This document shows, piece by piece, positions 12,666 through 26,559 of a DNA stretch of 64,000 nt. This stretch comes from Apis mellifera (lineage: Eukaryota > Arthropoda > Insecta > Hymenoptera > Apidae). Below the pieces are notes generated by a model. It saw only the letters and a program-made list of their open reading frames with translations, was not told the origin of the DNA and did no database searches. A program made the position numbers and the translations under genes. How positions within the stretch are numbered: position 1 is the first letter of the stretch; each line of letters begins with the position of its first letter. The stretch covers positions 6,683,001-6,747,000 of the forward strand of contig NC_037638.1 of NCBI RefSeq assembly GCF_003254395.2. Direction: 5' to 3'.

Positions 12666-14459
12666 AGATTGAAAAAAAGATACATCGGCAAAAAATAATT
12701 TTATACAAATGTTAATTAAAATATAAATGTTACATTATTATTAGATTCGAAAGATTCGATTTTTTTATATTTGGAACTTTTTCGATCTCGTATTATCGTT
12801 TTGTTTCTCGAGACTGAATACAGATTGGAAGATTATTCGTTCCATGCTATTTTAAATAATTTTTCTTTTTCGTTTCTTCATATAGAAATTTTCTTCGAAC
12901 CGATGATCGAAAATTATTCTTCCAAATAATTTGAAATTTGAGTTTAAATTCAATTTTCGTTTCGAATTATTTACAAATAATAATACATATAATTCTATAT
13001 ACATATATAACCGTCGTAATTTTTGACGTGGAGGGGAGAAATATGAAATGTGCGATTATCGATCGAGGAATGCTCAAAGCGTCGTTAAAGGACCACCTGG
13101 TAGTTCTTATCCTTGCGAAATTCCCTCCATCAATTCTCATACATAAATCTTGCATCATAACATTAATGTCCCGCGTGTAAGTCAGGATTTGTTGGGTAAA
13201 GCTTATTGACGAGTCCATTAGCGAGGCCAGGAAGGAACACATTTCTCTCGTTTTTTTTTTCCTTCATCTTCCCTTCTTTCCCTTTCTCTCTCTCTTTCTC
13301 CTCCGTCCCCCATTATTCCATATTCTTTCTATCCTTCTTCTGTCCATCAAAAATCGTGCGTAAGTAAACATTTATTACGAGCAAAATATTATTTCTCGCA
13401 ATTTAATTATTGCATGTTCGATCGGTACGTAAATGCAAGACTCGATCGGTAAAGTTGATTTTTCTTTTTTTAAAAGAGGAAGATACATTTATCCATCTTT
13501 CTGAAATAATACACATTTATTGTTGCAAAAAATCAAAAACGTGTTAATAATTAACACGTGCTCTTATATCTAATTAACATAATCCCAGGAGAATAGGAAA
13601 TACATTCGTATATTCCTCCCTCGGTATTAATGAACACATTTCCAAGCAGTATGCGTGACACGAGCCCACTCAGCTAATTGAAAGAAAATTAGGGAATGGA
13701 TTTCAGACACGCAGATACTTCTTTCCTTCCTTATTTCCTTCCCAACTCGAGATTTTAAACGCCAATCCAGTTGATTACGATTAATTTCATTTGTTATGAT
13801 AAACAACAAATTTTGGAAAAAAAAATTTTGGAAATTAGAATTCAATTTTTGTTTCGAACGCGTCAAAATTATTATATTGGATCGTGCATCTTACATAAAG
13901 GCATTTTAATATATTGCAATTCGAAGCTTCGAAGGTTTATGGTGTATCTACATGAAAACACACCAAAAAAGATTTTTAAACTTTTCCATATATATATCTT
14001 GAAAATTATAATCGATATAATTTAATTATACATTTCAACAGATTAAAAATATCGTTACCCAATTGGACCTTGCCATTTATTATTTCCAATCGATAACCGA
14101 CTCGCCCTCTCAATGGTTGACTTGTACTACTTGTTTTACTCTCCATTCGCCTCATCACGACACCTTTATCCTACTTATCCAACCGACGATACACCTCTTA
14201 TTACAATTTATTTCCGTAACCGTAATTCTCTCCTCACATATTTCTTTTTAATCCGAAATCATTAAAATACCAAAAAAAAAAAAAAAAAGAAAAAAAAAGA
14301 AAAATCTCGTCCACACTTGAATGAAGATGAAGAAACGAAGCAACCAAGACACACTCGTCCAAAGTCTTAATTAGCCGAATCCCAATTCCATCCACGAGCA
14401 AAGGGGAGATAGGAAAAAGGTAAGGTGATACAAAGGAAATCCGTCATTAAACCGGGTGA
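12666..14459. other. non-coding sequence with a pyrimidine-rich tract
   Basis: No supported gene. A pyrimidine-rich run lies at about 13247-13350. Degenerate CTACTTGT-type motifs appear near 14120-14190, related in reverse orientation to the 11.7-12.7 kb repeats. An adenine-rich run lies near 14270-14300. Confidence 0.5.
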
Positions 14460-14605
14460 CAATGCGGAACGGACACACGGGACCGTATAGAATTATCCTC
14501 TTCTTTCTGTCTCTGTGCAAAGACGCCACTCCAGCTCGAAGACAATGGTGGGGGGCCGGGCGAGGTCAGCTCCTTTGGCCGAGAAGATGAAGTAGCGCGA
14601 GAGTG

Positions 14606-14631
14606 GCGCACTCGACGGCTTTCGAGTGCGC
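14606..14631. other. perfect 10-bp stem hairpin in a GC-richer segment
   Basis: GCGCACTCGA at 14606-14615 is mirrored by TCGAGTGCGC at 14622-14631 around a six-base loop. It lies inside a GC-richer segment of roughly 14460-14710, unusual for this AT-rich neighbourhood. It could be a structured RNA element, a protein-binding palindrome or chance. Confidence 0.8.
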
Positions 14632-14759
14632 AAACAGCTCGCTAATGGCCACCTTTGCACATTCTATTTCGGATTTCTCGAATCGAGCTCTCCGCCATTT
14701 TCGTTATCTCGGCCAACGATCGATCTCGATCTTCGCCCGAATCGATTTTCTTTCATTTT

Positions 14760-15225
14760 TTTTTTTTATTCTATCTAATATATTATAATATATTATGTGT
14801 ATATTATATATAATATAATATCTAATATATTATATTAATAATATTATATTATATTAATATATTATAATATATTATATGTATATTATATATATTATAATAT
14901 CTAATATATTATACTAATCGATATTAGTACTAGTTTTTTTTTTTGTATTCTATGACGCACATTCGTTTTTTTTTTTATTAATTCTATCTAATATATTATA
15001 ATATATATTATAATATCTAATATATTATACTAATCGATATTAATACTAGTTTTTTTTTTTGTATTCTATGACGCACATTCGTTTTTTTTTTTTTTTATTA
15101 ATTCTATCTAATATATTATAATACATATTATAATATCTAATATATTATACTAATCGATATTAGTACTAGTTTTTTTTTTTTGTATTCTATGACGCACGTT
15201 CGTTTTTTTTTTTTTATTTTATTTC
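14760..15225. repeat. 120-bp tandem repeat, about three copies
   Basis: TATTCTATGACGCACATTCG occurs near 14945, 15060 and, with one change, 15181, about 115-121 bp apart. Between copies lie a thymine run, ATTCTATCTAATATATTATA and ACTAATCGATATTAGTACTA. Thymine-run lengths differ between copies. Confidence 0.92.
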
Positions 15226-17167
15226 GATACAGAGATTACGATCGTTTCTCAAATTTTGCGATTCAACGTGAGAGGTTCGGTTAAATCAAAGGGATGCAAC
15301 GAGATAATATTTATTTCCATCGTAAAACGTGTCTTTACTGTTTGACGTTTCCTCTTCACCCCCGCGATCCATTCGATTTCATCCTATCTCGTTCGAGGGC
15401 GAAACGGCCTCGTGTGTTATAACGAAGTTCGTTGCGCGGCTGGCTTTTGACATCGTTTTACATCGGCGAAGGGCGATAAAAATAAAATGACGGCAATAAA
15501 TATAATCCCGTTCCGGATAAAAATTTTTCAAACGACTTTTCCCTTCGTTCGATCCGAATTTTCGAAATGTTCGATTTTTGATGAAAAAGAAAAAAGGGGG
15601 GGAAAAATGATAAAATAGGGATAAAAATTAATTTTGGGATCGATTTAAACAAAAAAAAAATTGCGCATTGAAAGAGAAGAATATTGAAATCTCGTGAATA
15701 TCCTTCCGTAAAATTTATTAATATCCCGCTTTTAATGAATTTCAATTTTATCCCGATTTATTAATCGATATCTCGTTAGAGAGATTTTTGTTTTTTCAGA
15801 TTAATCGGTTTTCATATATTAAATTATCCATAAAATTATCGATGATTGTTATACCGACAATTGCACGTCTCATTTGAATTTCATTTTATTCGATACGATA
15901 TTCAATAATTACAGATCTAACATCCTTCGTTCCGTCGATCCGAATTGTATGAAACGTTATATGAAACATTATATGAGATTTCAAAATATCGTTAATAATA
16001 TTAAAAATATAAAAATTTATTAAATTATTATTTATAAAATAATTAATAATTATAAAATATTATATAAAATATTAATTAGTTTTAAATATATATTATTTCA
16101 AAATCTCGTTAATGATATTATGGAAAAGAAAACGGAAGTAGAACGAGAGGACTCGGTATCCGCTTTTTGGTCAATCGGGATCGTTGGCGCGAAAAATTGT
16201 TGCGAAACCTGTTCTCCCAGCAAGCGTTCAATTTAGATCGTAATCGAAGCATTAGTGCCTGTTCAATTTTTCGTTTTATCGCGTTCGCCGTTTTATTTAT
16301 TTGACAAACGTTTGGATCGAATTCCTGCCACGCATTTTCCCATCGCCATATAAAATGAACTTTTTCTCTTGTTAAAATGATTCAATGGAATTATTCGCAC
16401 AGATCGTGATTTCCTTTATTTCTAAATCACGTCAAGACACGTGTGAGACACGTTACCATAATAATTCATTAAATCTTCGTTATAATATTAATAAATAGTT
16501 TTATACCTGTCCAAAATTATATATTTTTACAAAACCGTGAAAAGAAATTGATTCAACGAATAAAAGCGTAAATAAATCGCGACCGAGTCGACAATACCGA
16601 TCGTCGGTACAAAACACGGCGCGAAAATTAAATTCCGCGTTATCGGTTTTTAAAAAAAAAATATTTTCTTTCCATATCCTCTTTGAAAATTCAGTATTTA
16701 AATTCGGGACGATCCGAAAATCGAAAGGATATTTCGATATTTCGATATTTCGATATTTCGGAAAAAGAGAACGAGACGAAGAAGAAAAGAAGTCAATTAA
16801 CCAAGTGGAACGTGGAAACGGAACGAACAAGAAAACACGAACGGACGAGTCCGTCCGTGGTTTGCTTTGAGATCAAATACGTGGCTTGGACGATACAACT
16901 ATAAATTTAACTCTGAACTCTCGTATTTGAACCGGTTCGTTTTTTTTTTTTTTTCGAACGAAACGAGAATTCCTCTGCCGATTCCAAAGTGTACCGTGCA
17001 TTTATGCTTTTCCCGTAAGCTTTTCCGTTCCATAGGCATGGATATGTCTATAAAGCGATTGGATTCGTGAAAGGAAATCGAGTTTCGGAGGAGAGAGTTC
17101 TTTTCAATCGTGATTGTTGTGATTGTTGCGCGCTGCATGCGCGGGGTTTAGTGTTGGGAATAGTGTC

Positions 17168-17199
<32 letters not shown>

Positions 17200-18890
17200 G
17201 GGACGTTCACCGTCGGTGGTGGAGGAAACTTTTCTCTTTCATCGCGTATATACGTTCTTTGTTCTCCTCGTCCATTTTTGTGTTGTTGCAAAGAACGTTA
17301 GAATATCTCGCGCAAGTTTGATCTCCGAAGGAAAAAAATCTTCCTATACGATGTGATTATTTTTTATTGAGATAATACTGATAAAAATTAAAAAATAAAA
17401 AAAGTATATAATAATGAGTTAAAATGCAATAAAATATATACGATCAATTTATTATATTGTTTCTTATATCGACGATAAATAAAAAAAATTAATAAGTTTA
17501 ATATAAGTAAATTAATTTAAAAATTAATTAATTGTGTATACGGCGGAGAAGTGGTTTATTTGTCGAATCGATGTGCATTGTGCGTATACGTGTGTACATG
17601 TGTGGGTCCCGGTAGGTTGCTGCCAACACACGATTAATAAACGATGGGTTATATACCTTGTTGGCTGGAATGTTAATCAAGAGAATCGTGTAGTTACAAG
17701 TTAAACATGACTAAGTTAATTAAATAACGTTACAAAAAAAAAAAAAAAATAATAAAACGTTTTCGTATTTCTATTCCTACGTTTTCGTTATTTTTCGGAA
17801 TTTTCGAAAACGTTCAATTTTCCTGGTAAATTTAACCATATATCTCGCAATATTTTTTGGTTATATATATTTTAACTTTTTTAAATATAAAATAAAAATT
17901 TGAACGTAATTGCGTCACACGTTATTACTGGCCTTGACCAACGAATTGAACCCATTTATCTAAATTATCGATCAAACTATTATAATCAAATTTGACAATG
18001 CATTAATCTGATCGATACGTTTAATGCATTATCACTCGGCGATATCCTTATATTAATTACTCGATCGTAACGTGCCTGTCCGACTAACAACTGATCTACG
18101 TCACTTGTCCATCTAATCTACACTTATCGACCGACCGAATAACAATGTCGCTTCTTATCGTATACCTATTCCACTTGCTTTACGATTATCGGTGTTTACA
18201 CTACTCGTTTTTTAACTCTATGATGGGCAATATTTAACAAAACTTTGAAGAGTTTATCGTTGAAAAACGCGATAATTGCGTAAAAGTAAGAGAAAAAATT
18301 ACATCTTGCAAAAGTGTCCGATCATTGATCATTCTATTCTACTCGACAATGCTTTCACCTACGAACGAAAGTGACAAATTCCAGCCATTAACGGAGACCG
18401 ACGAATCCCTACGATATTGCCAATTTCCCGTCAAGATTTCCATGTCAAAGGATTTTCTCGAATCGCCAAACTCGAGGAACGGAAGTTGATCGAACGTGTC
18501 TCGAAGAGGCGCACATGAAAGAGATCGAAAGGTTTCATCTTTCGATTATTCTCCATATTACTCTTTCTTGAATTTTTTCGAAACGATACTTGTTTAAAAA
18601 TTAATTTTGTAAAACTGATCTTGCCTGAATTTCATTTATTCAATTTAAATAATTTACGAGTATTCCTTATTTCAATAATTGGAAATAATCGTAATGCCAA
18701 ATGAAAAGGATCAACTATGAATAAACGTTATTCTAGTATTTTAATCATCGAAATTTTTTTGTTTGTATTTTCACGAAAAGCAATTGGAAGAGAAAATTGA
18801 GATAACAAATATCTGATCAGTTTTTCCCAATTCTCGAACGTTCAACTCGACATACGTCGAGCATATCATCGATACACTCTTCCCCTTCAT
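15226..18890. other. non-coding sequence
   Basis: No supported gene. It holds an 8-bp repeat (TTTCGATA, four units) at about 16731-16757 and a thymine run of about 28 near 17171-17198. Degenerate CACTTGTCC / CTACTCG motifs near 18070-18350 resemble the repeats at 11.7-12.7 kb. Confidence 0.5.
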
Positions 18891-18993
18891 CATCCTTCGA
18901 CATTCGATTCGAGTCAACGACATCTAACGTTTGTCCACTCACTTCCCCCCTCCCCAAGTTGCGTTAGCGGTCAAATATCGATCCACGCGCGCC

Positions 18994-19030
18994 TATAAAT
19001 AGACACCGGGTCGTATTTAGCATTTCGCTT
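18994..19030 (+). promoter_or_regulatory. candidate TATA-box core promoter
   Basis: TATAAATAG starts at 18994. About 28 bp downstream the sequence GCATTTC centres on an A at 19022, which fits an insect initiator (TCAKTY) except for its first base. The region around it is GC-richer than average. The downstream sequence has no open frame that I can tie to a protein, so the product could be a non-coding RNA or a distant 5' UTR exon of the channel gene. This rests on two short motifs with correct spacing only. Confidence 0.35.
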
Positions 19031-19239
19031 ACGAACCACTCGTGCTTAACGTCCGCGTGCACCGAATACAACTCGTGACGATATTCGCTGTTGGCACAGT
19101 TCCTCGAGTCGAAGAGGTCTTGTGCCTTCGTTTTTATTATTGTTGAGCCTCTTTGTCCGATTTATTGGAAGAAGAAATGGGCTTCGAGGTGTCGTCGATC
19201 GATGATCGACGTACGATTTCCTTCTTTTTGTTTTGTATC

Positions 19240-22200
19240 GGGGATAAAATGATAATCTTCTTTATGGGATTGTAATAATGGAATGGAAGAGTGGAAAGAA
19301 ATTATTTATATGGGTAGTAGGTAAGTAAGTTTGGATATCGAAAGATGGAAAGGTATTTATCGATCGATTCTTTCTTCTTTTAGTAACTTTTCCAACAAGG
19401 TTTCGAAAATTTGAACGTGTAATGAAAATTAATCTAATCTTCATTCAACGCGATAAAATTATGAGAGAAAATTTCTTCCGAAAGGAAGAAGATATTGTGC
19501 TCGATTTCGATCCAATTAGGGGGAATTATACTTAACATTGCCGGTATATTTTTCCAAGAAGTGTATATCACGTGGTCACGTGGCAGCAATTAACAAAACT
19601 GGTTATTACGCTTGGCCAAGGATTACTCCCACGAGTCTTAACCAATTTACTTGGCAACTAAGCAGGTGTACAGGGTACACAACCGTGGTGTAATTGCACG
19701 CGGCCACTCTGGTGAATTTACACTCTTGTCCTGCTTGCGTCCCTATAACGTCGCTGCCTCGCCTCTTCCGTCCAACCGATTTTGTCCTCTCTCTCGAAAG
19801 GGAGACACGTCGGATTATATTCGGTTTCTTGGACGGTGGATGCATAATTGAATGAAAATTAATCGATTCGTCGTATTTAAAATAGTTCGTCGCGTGTTAT
19901 GTTGAACGTATATACAAGATGATTTAATTTAAGATAAATGGAGAGGAGAGGAGAGGATTGAAGGAACGGTTATTTTTTTTCTCACAGAAATATAAAAACG
20001 TTATCACAAATAAGCGATCCTTCTTATAAAAAGATTTTCGATAAACGGATGAAAAAATATCAGTAGTTATAAATACATATCAAAATTTCACCAAAATAAC
20101 ATCATTGTTATATCATTGAAATACATCGAAACGTTGTATCTTATTAAATTCCACGTTCTACTTTGATCGATGCAAAAATTCACATTGAACAAATTTTCGA
20201 AAATGCTTCTTCCCAGAGTCTCTCTTTCCACAATTTCTCACATCGCGTTTAATAAAATCAATTAATCCGCGTCCCTGGTTCAATCGAAGTTTCCTCATTT
20301 GTGCTCGGTATGCGCTGTGAACATAGCAGCAAGTCGCGAATAAACTGCGTTTAACTTTAGTTTCGGTGCACGAAGGCAGAGGGATCTCTTTCGACTGCTT
20401 CTCGCCCAATACCTTTTCACGCTGACTTATCTCTCTCGAGAAACAAGCGAAGTTGCTCGAATGAGGTTTTGGAGGAAGTCGTGCATGGGTGGAAAAGTTT
20501 CCGTGAAAGTTTTCGTCGAGTGGTTAGATTAGAATATCGTTATTCGCAATTTAAAAGTATTACAAATTAAATTATCGTTACGAATCATAATTAACATATA
20601 TATATATGTATGTATTCTTTTTTAAATCATATTGATACGTTAAAATATTGTGAATTCTGTCTATGTTAATGCATTACATACAGATCGTCGTTTTGAATTA
20701 GTATACGTGACAAATATTATGATAGAAATAAAAATGTGTGTGAAAATAGAGATTTCCTTTTATATTAATCAGATTCGTATTCTTTCCAGCAGTGAGCAGT
20801 AATTTGGTTTAATCCTTGAACGAAATATCGTGCTTATAATGTCATAATGAGATATTCGAAGATATGGAACAAAAATATACAATCAAATTAATTTTAAAAT
20901 AGCCTAATCAAGCTTATTAGTGTGTACAAATACAAGCTTAACTAAAATAACTGGTAATTAAATAAATTAAAATTTGTTCGTTTCAATTTAACTTAACCTA
21001 ATAGATTTTGTTCATGTGCAAGTGCGGGAAATTCAAATGAAATGTGCATTCACGATCGAAAAGGTCGAACAAATGACACGATGTTTGAATGAAATGATGC
21101 CGGTTAAAACGTTAAAGATATATTTCATTGGAAGAATCCTTCTATTACTCATAGTAAACCGCGACGATACTCTTTAGGCTGTGTTACGTGCGAGCTCGAA
21201 AGCACGGAACCATCGAAAATTTCTTCTCTCGGTGTGGAAACGGGAACGATGCTCGATTAATCGAGCTTGACGTGAAACTTTGCCCGTGCTCGTTCCTTCC
21301 TTCGCCGATTCGTGACTGGAATGAACTGATTCTAGGAAACGTCGATTCGAATTGCACAAGTTCCACGAAACCTTTTCTTCGCTTTTCGTTTCGAAACGAA
21401 AAGCGTGGTTAAAAGAATCCTTTTCATACAATGATTAACATGTCAGATTTTTTTCCGAGGAAAAAATTTTTAATCTTCGTTTTAATATATTTGCACACGA
21501 AATATGTATCTGTTGTAGATTAATTTTGACGCGATATAAATGAAAATATTGGGGAAAAATTTTTATTTTGAAAATTTTGAAATTTAGATTGTGAATTTTT
21601 AAATTTCAATGAAATTTTAGCACAAAATAGTTGATGTATTAAAGATTTTCAAATATTGACATTAAGAATAAGATCAATCAATCTATACTTCAAATTTTTC
21701 TTTTCAGGAATGATTAATTCTCAAAAGATTTTAACTTTTATTGAAAGGATTGGTAACGAATAAATGGATGAAAGAATCACTGGAAAATAGATCCAAAAGA
21801 ATTTATCGTGAAAATTTGAGAAAAATTATGATTGATTAATGATTGGAATATTTAAATGGTGTGAATTATATATGTGTATTCTGAAAAAACTTCTTATTTC
21901 AATTATCAAATATTGAATTTTAAATTTACATTTTTATCAATGATAATTATTCTCTTATTTCTTATCACGAAAAATATTAATCATTTTTAATAATCGTTTT
22001 GCAATTAATTTATTCTTATAGTATTATTTTTATTTCATATTTTGGTAACAATAGATATAAGTCCCTAGATTTTGTTACAATATATCTGAAATAACATCTA
22101 AAGTCTCTAGGATTAAGAAATAATTCATCAATAATTTATTCATTCGTTTTTCTTTCATAAAATTATTCCTACAAAGATTAGAAAAAAATATTTTTCAGGG

Positions 22201-25200
22201 TGTATTCATGTGTATTCAGGTGTATTCCATTTCGCATAGAAATCGAGGAATTTCAACGGCGATATTTTTATTCAAACGAAAATTTTCCTTTGGTATCAAC
22301 AATTGAAAACACACTGTTGCTCGAACAAAAAATCCTTTTAAAATTTCAGTATCAAACTTTATGCAATTCGTGGTCTATTCTTTTTTTAATGTCCAATGTT
22401 TATTCTTTGTATTTTTATTTCATATATAAATAAACGAAACGTCAGTATAATTCACTCGAAATAAAAATTTTTTTTTTTCATACTTAAATTTTCAATTACT
22501 AGTAACATTTTTCAAACAAAGAATTTATCTTATTATATTATAAAAATTCTTATTTTAATTATATGTAATCATGCATTTTTCATGAGATTAAAATATTAAA
22601 ATATAAATTATCCTAGCGCAAGTAATCTATCCTCGAATTACCATTCGATTCTCGAATCTCTTCTCTGATCAGAAATCGAAATCGCACGATATATATAAGT
22701 CGAGAGATAGGAGGCAAGACTGATAATCCTACCTTTATATCGATTGCCATTCAACTATGTTCACGTTAGTGATCGAAAAAGATGGGTCTCGAATCCTTTC
22801 GTCAGAAGTCATTTATCAGTCGTTTTATCATTTTTAAGTCGGAGTGGTAAGCTTTATAAGATACACAAAGCCGTGAAATTGGACTTGACGAATGAAGTTC
22901 AGAATATCGTGCCAATAAATATGCCGATCGATCTTTCGAGGGACAAGTGAGCCGAAAAAATCAATATCTTAACCATTAAAATATATATTGAAAAAATTAG
23001 ATCTATTAAATTAATAAAAATAAATTGATATTTATGGTGTGCTACAATATGAATTTAAGTAACAAGGAAATAATATATATTTAATTCTTATGTAATTAAT
23101 TCAATATATTACACATTCTTTCATTATTCTATTTTTTATTGTCATTAATTATTTATTGCTAATAGTTTGGCCGAAAAGAGAAAAGATGTATCGTAAGATT
23201 ATTTTAAAAATAATTTTGAAATAAAAAAAGAAAGAAGAGAGGAATGAACGATTGAAATGGCATTAAAGGTAACATTCGAAGAAATATTAGGGAAAAAGGG
23301 ACAGATCATACACAGCAAAAGATCGTCGTTTCTTTTCCATTTCTTTTTCAAGAAATATATATATTATATATATAGGATTGTGGGATGGTTTAAAGATTCC
23401 TGAGGGACACATTGCTCGTTTATCCAACGACAGAAAAGAATTTCTGATCTGTTGGTAAGAAATATGATCGTAAAAATGACGTCGTTGATATTTACAGTTT
23501 ACGTTTTGATGGGAAAGGAAAATATTTTTCTTCAAACAAGGGGACAAGAAAATGTTTCAAAGAAAATTGTTCGCATTATTGCAACGAAGAATTTTCATTT
23601 AAATTTTCTGCAATTGATCATTAATTAAATTTTCTCTTGTAGAATTTCATAAAAATAATAAGAATTGCAAAATAAAAATTTAATTGCAATCATGTGTGAA
23701 ACTTGTAATGAATTTATATAGGTTAGGTATTAGATTAATAAAAAATTACTAGACTAGTGACAAAGTTATATTCTATTATATATAAGTTATATTCTATATA
23801 CAAAACATATTACTTCGTTTCATAGAAATTCAATTCGATCCATAAAAATTTACAAAATATTTTTTAACCTTATCTTATATTGAATTTTCCCGATTTCCTC
23901 CGAAGAATGAATACTTTCAAACAATCTTTCCTTTTTCTATCTGAATAAATAGAATATGTAAAAAAAAAAAATTCATCGTATTTCTATCTCGTTTCCAACG
24001 AATTAGTCTCGAAATTTTAACATTGACGTATGCAAATAAACGAATTTATTCAACGATTCCGTTCTATAAAACGAAGCTTTCTCCTTTCTCGTTAACTCCT
24101 TCGCTCGGATGCACCTTCATCTAATCACAAAATTTTCTCATTAAAGATTTTCTCCATCTCGTTTCTATGCCTTTTCTTTCCTTCTTCCTTCTTCGCGTAT
24201 TATAATGAAGAAGTACACGTACGAAAAAGTATCATTAACGACTCATATTTTTCCCCTTTTTGTTGCAAGTTTCCAAGCTTGTTATTTCCTTTGGATGAAG
24301 GCAAATTCGTCGAGAATAATTATACGAGATGAGAAATGTGTTAATACTTGCGTAACTGGTACGTGATTATTCTAATATATGACCTACGTAGTTGGTATTA
24401 TTTCTTGAAAATAATAAAAATTTCGTCGATTGAAAAGAATATTATTAAATTGTTAAAATTTATCGTATGAAAGTGTTATTTCGTAAAACAAAGTGAATGA
24501 AATTTATCAAAGCTCAATTTATACAAATTTGTACATCGAAACCTAACCTAACTTTTTGTCGAGAAATTATATCATGATTAAAAGTGCGTGAAAATAATAC
24601 ACATACACTAATTAATTGCCATGGAAGTGTATAATTTTGACTTCAAATCGAACAAAAGGACAATATATATGACGAGCATTTCGAAAATGACAGACAGTCG
24701 AAAATGGCCATCCATGATCGTGGGAATGAATTTCCTTATGCGCGAAGATTGCAAGCTTAAGAAAAGTCGAGAATAAGAAAGTTCACAGAGAGAGAATTCT
24801 TAACGAGAATTTGAAGAAAGAGTTTCTACGAGAATTTAACGATGCGCGTAAATGGGTTATTTGCATCTTGTTGCTCGAAAAGATTCACGACTGTGATTCG
24901 AATTGATCACACACATACTTTATTTATATTCTCTTACATTATTTCTTGAAAAATTTTTTAAAATTTACAGAAGAATTTTTTATAAGAATTTTCAAAATCG
25001 ATTCGAAAAATAATTAAGTATAGTTATATATTGCATGACAAATATTTATCATGGATAATTTTCGAAAAATTTATTTTAAATTTATAACGAAAACAGCGTT
25101 TTGTAAGTATTATCCAAAGTATTTAAATCGAATGTTTAATTGGTATAATCTGATAACATCAGTAAAATACGATTACAAAGATTTGCAGGTGAAGTAATAA

Positions 25201-26510
25201 ATGAGGTTAGGTTATCCGATGCATTTGAATCGTATTGGAATCCAAAGATGAAGGAAGAATTTTTTTATGCCTCGATGCTAAAGTATTTTTTTCTCAACAA
25301 TCTGCAACGAAAGCATTATTTATAACAATATTAAGGAGAAATCGAAGAAAATTTTACTACTAAAAAAAAATATAATTTGACAGAAGATTAAAGATTACAA
25401 TTAAGATTAGATGGAAATAAGAAGCAAGAAATTCTTCATGAATATTACAATCCTTAAATGAATTGGAGAAATGTAATGTAATCGGGGTACAGGATTTGTA
25501 CTTTTAATGAATTGCAAACCATTTAATCCAGCTGAAGCCTGCAGAAATTCCAGTTTCACGGATCACCTGTACAAATGTTATAATTCCACGTAAATACTTG
25601 CGAGAAAATGTTATCACATTTTTTATAAATATTTGTGTATTTATAAGAAATTTAAACGTACGATAATTTATTTTTGTTGAAAAATAAACGTAATATGGAA
25701 AAATATGAATAACTAAAATACTCGTTGCAAAGAATAAATCACATCTTTATTTAGTATAATTATGTTATTTTACATAATCAGGAAAAGAATATATAAAAAT
25801 TAAAATAACACATTTTCGACATTCCCTTGATAACGATTTAAATTATTGTTGTCTCGTTAATTGGAGCAAGAACTAAACACCCACGTGGAGGAGAGTGGAC
25901 ATCTGGACCAAGGGATCATTTAATTACGGTTGACTGACACGAATGTACGGTACGTCTGACTTTAAGCAGACAGGCGACATTAATAGGAGACGCCTCTGAA
26001 AATTTATTTACTCGACTGGATCAAATAAAAAAAAGAAGTTTTTCCGATTTATTTTTCAAATCTCTGTAAAGAGATGCGAATGCAAGAGCAAGAAAGAACG
26101 AGGCACTAAGATATTTTTTTTTTGTTCACCTTCAAAGGAAAGAATTTTTCATCCTCTTGACTTTGAAAGGAAGGATCCCTTTTTTTGAATTTTTTATTAT
26201 CTTTTGATAAAACTTTCAAGGATTTTCTTTGGAAACTTTTTCAAACTTCTAATCTTATAACACTGAACTTTGAATCTCATTCAATTGATACGTATATATA
26301 CTATATTTCTAGTTTTTTTTTGGGAAGAAGTACTCAAATATCAATATTATATAAAAATGTAAAAACAAGATACAATCTACATACAAGAAGATTATGATAT
26401 TTAAGAGATTCTTCCATATAACAATTATTATATAAATATCTTCTAATTAATTTCATAATATGTATTACAAATTTGCATTTACAATTCACCTTTGATATAA
26501 AACAAAGTTT
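19240..26510. other. non-coding sequence with scattered motifs
   Basis: No supported gene in this 7-kb stretch. A GC-richer patch at about 19560-19850 contains two CACGTG boxes (19569 and 19577). A 26-bp perfect palindrome lies at 21380-21405. AACCTAACCTAA-type motifs occur near 24540 and, inverted, near 25203. The remainder is AT-rich with short, unconvincing frames. Confidence 0.5.
21380..21405. other. 26-bp perfect palindrome
   Basis: The 13-base arm CGCTTTTCGTTTC is followed at once by its exact reverse complement GAAACGAAAAGCG, with no spacer. It could extrude as a cruciform or be a dimeric protein site. Confidence 0.9.
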
Positions 26511-26511
26511 T

Positions 26512-26513
<2 letters not shown>

Positions 26514-26553
<40 letters not shown>
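26514..26553. repeat. (AT)n microsatellite
   Basis: An uninterrupted AT alternation of about 40 bases, with a shorter run just after it at about 26560. Confidence 0.95.
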
Positions 26554-26559
<6 letters not shown>

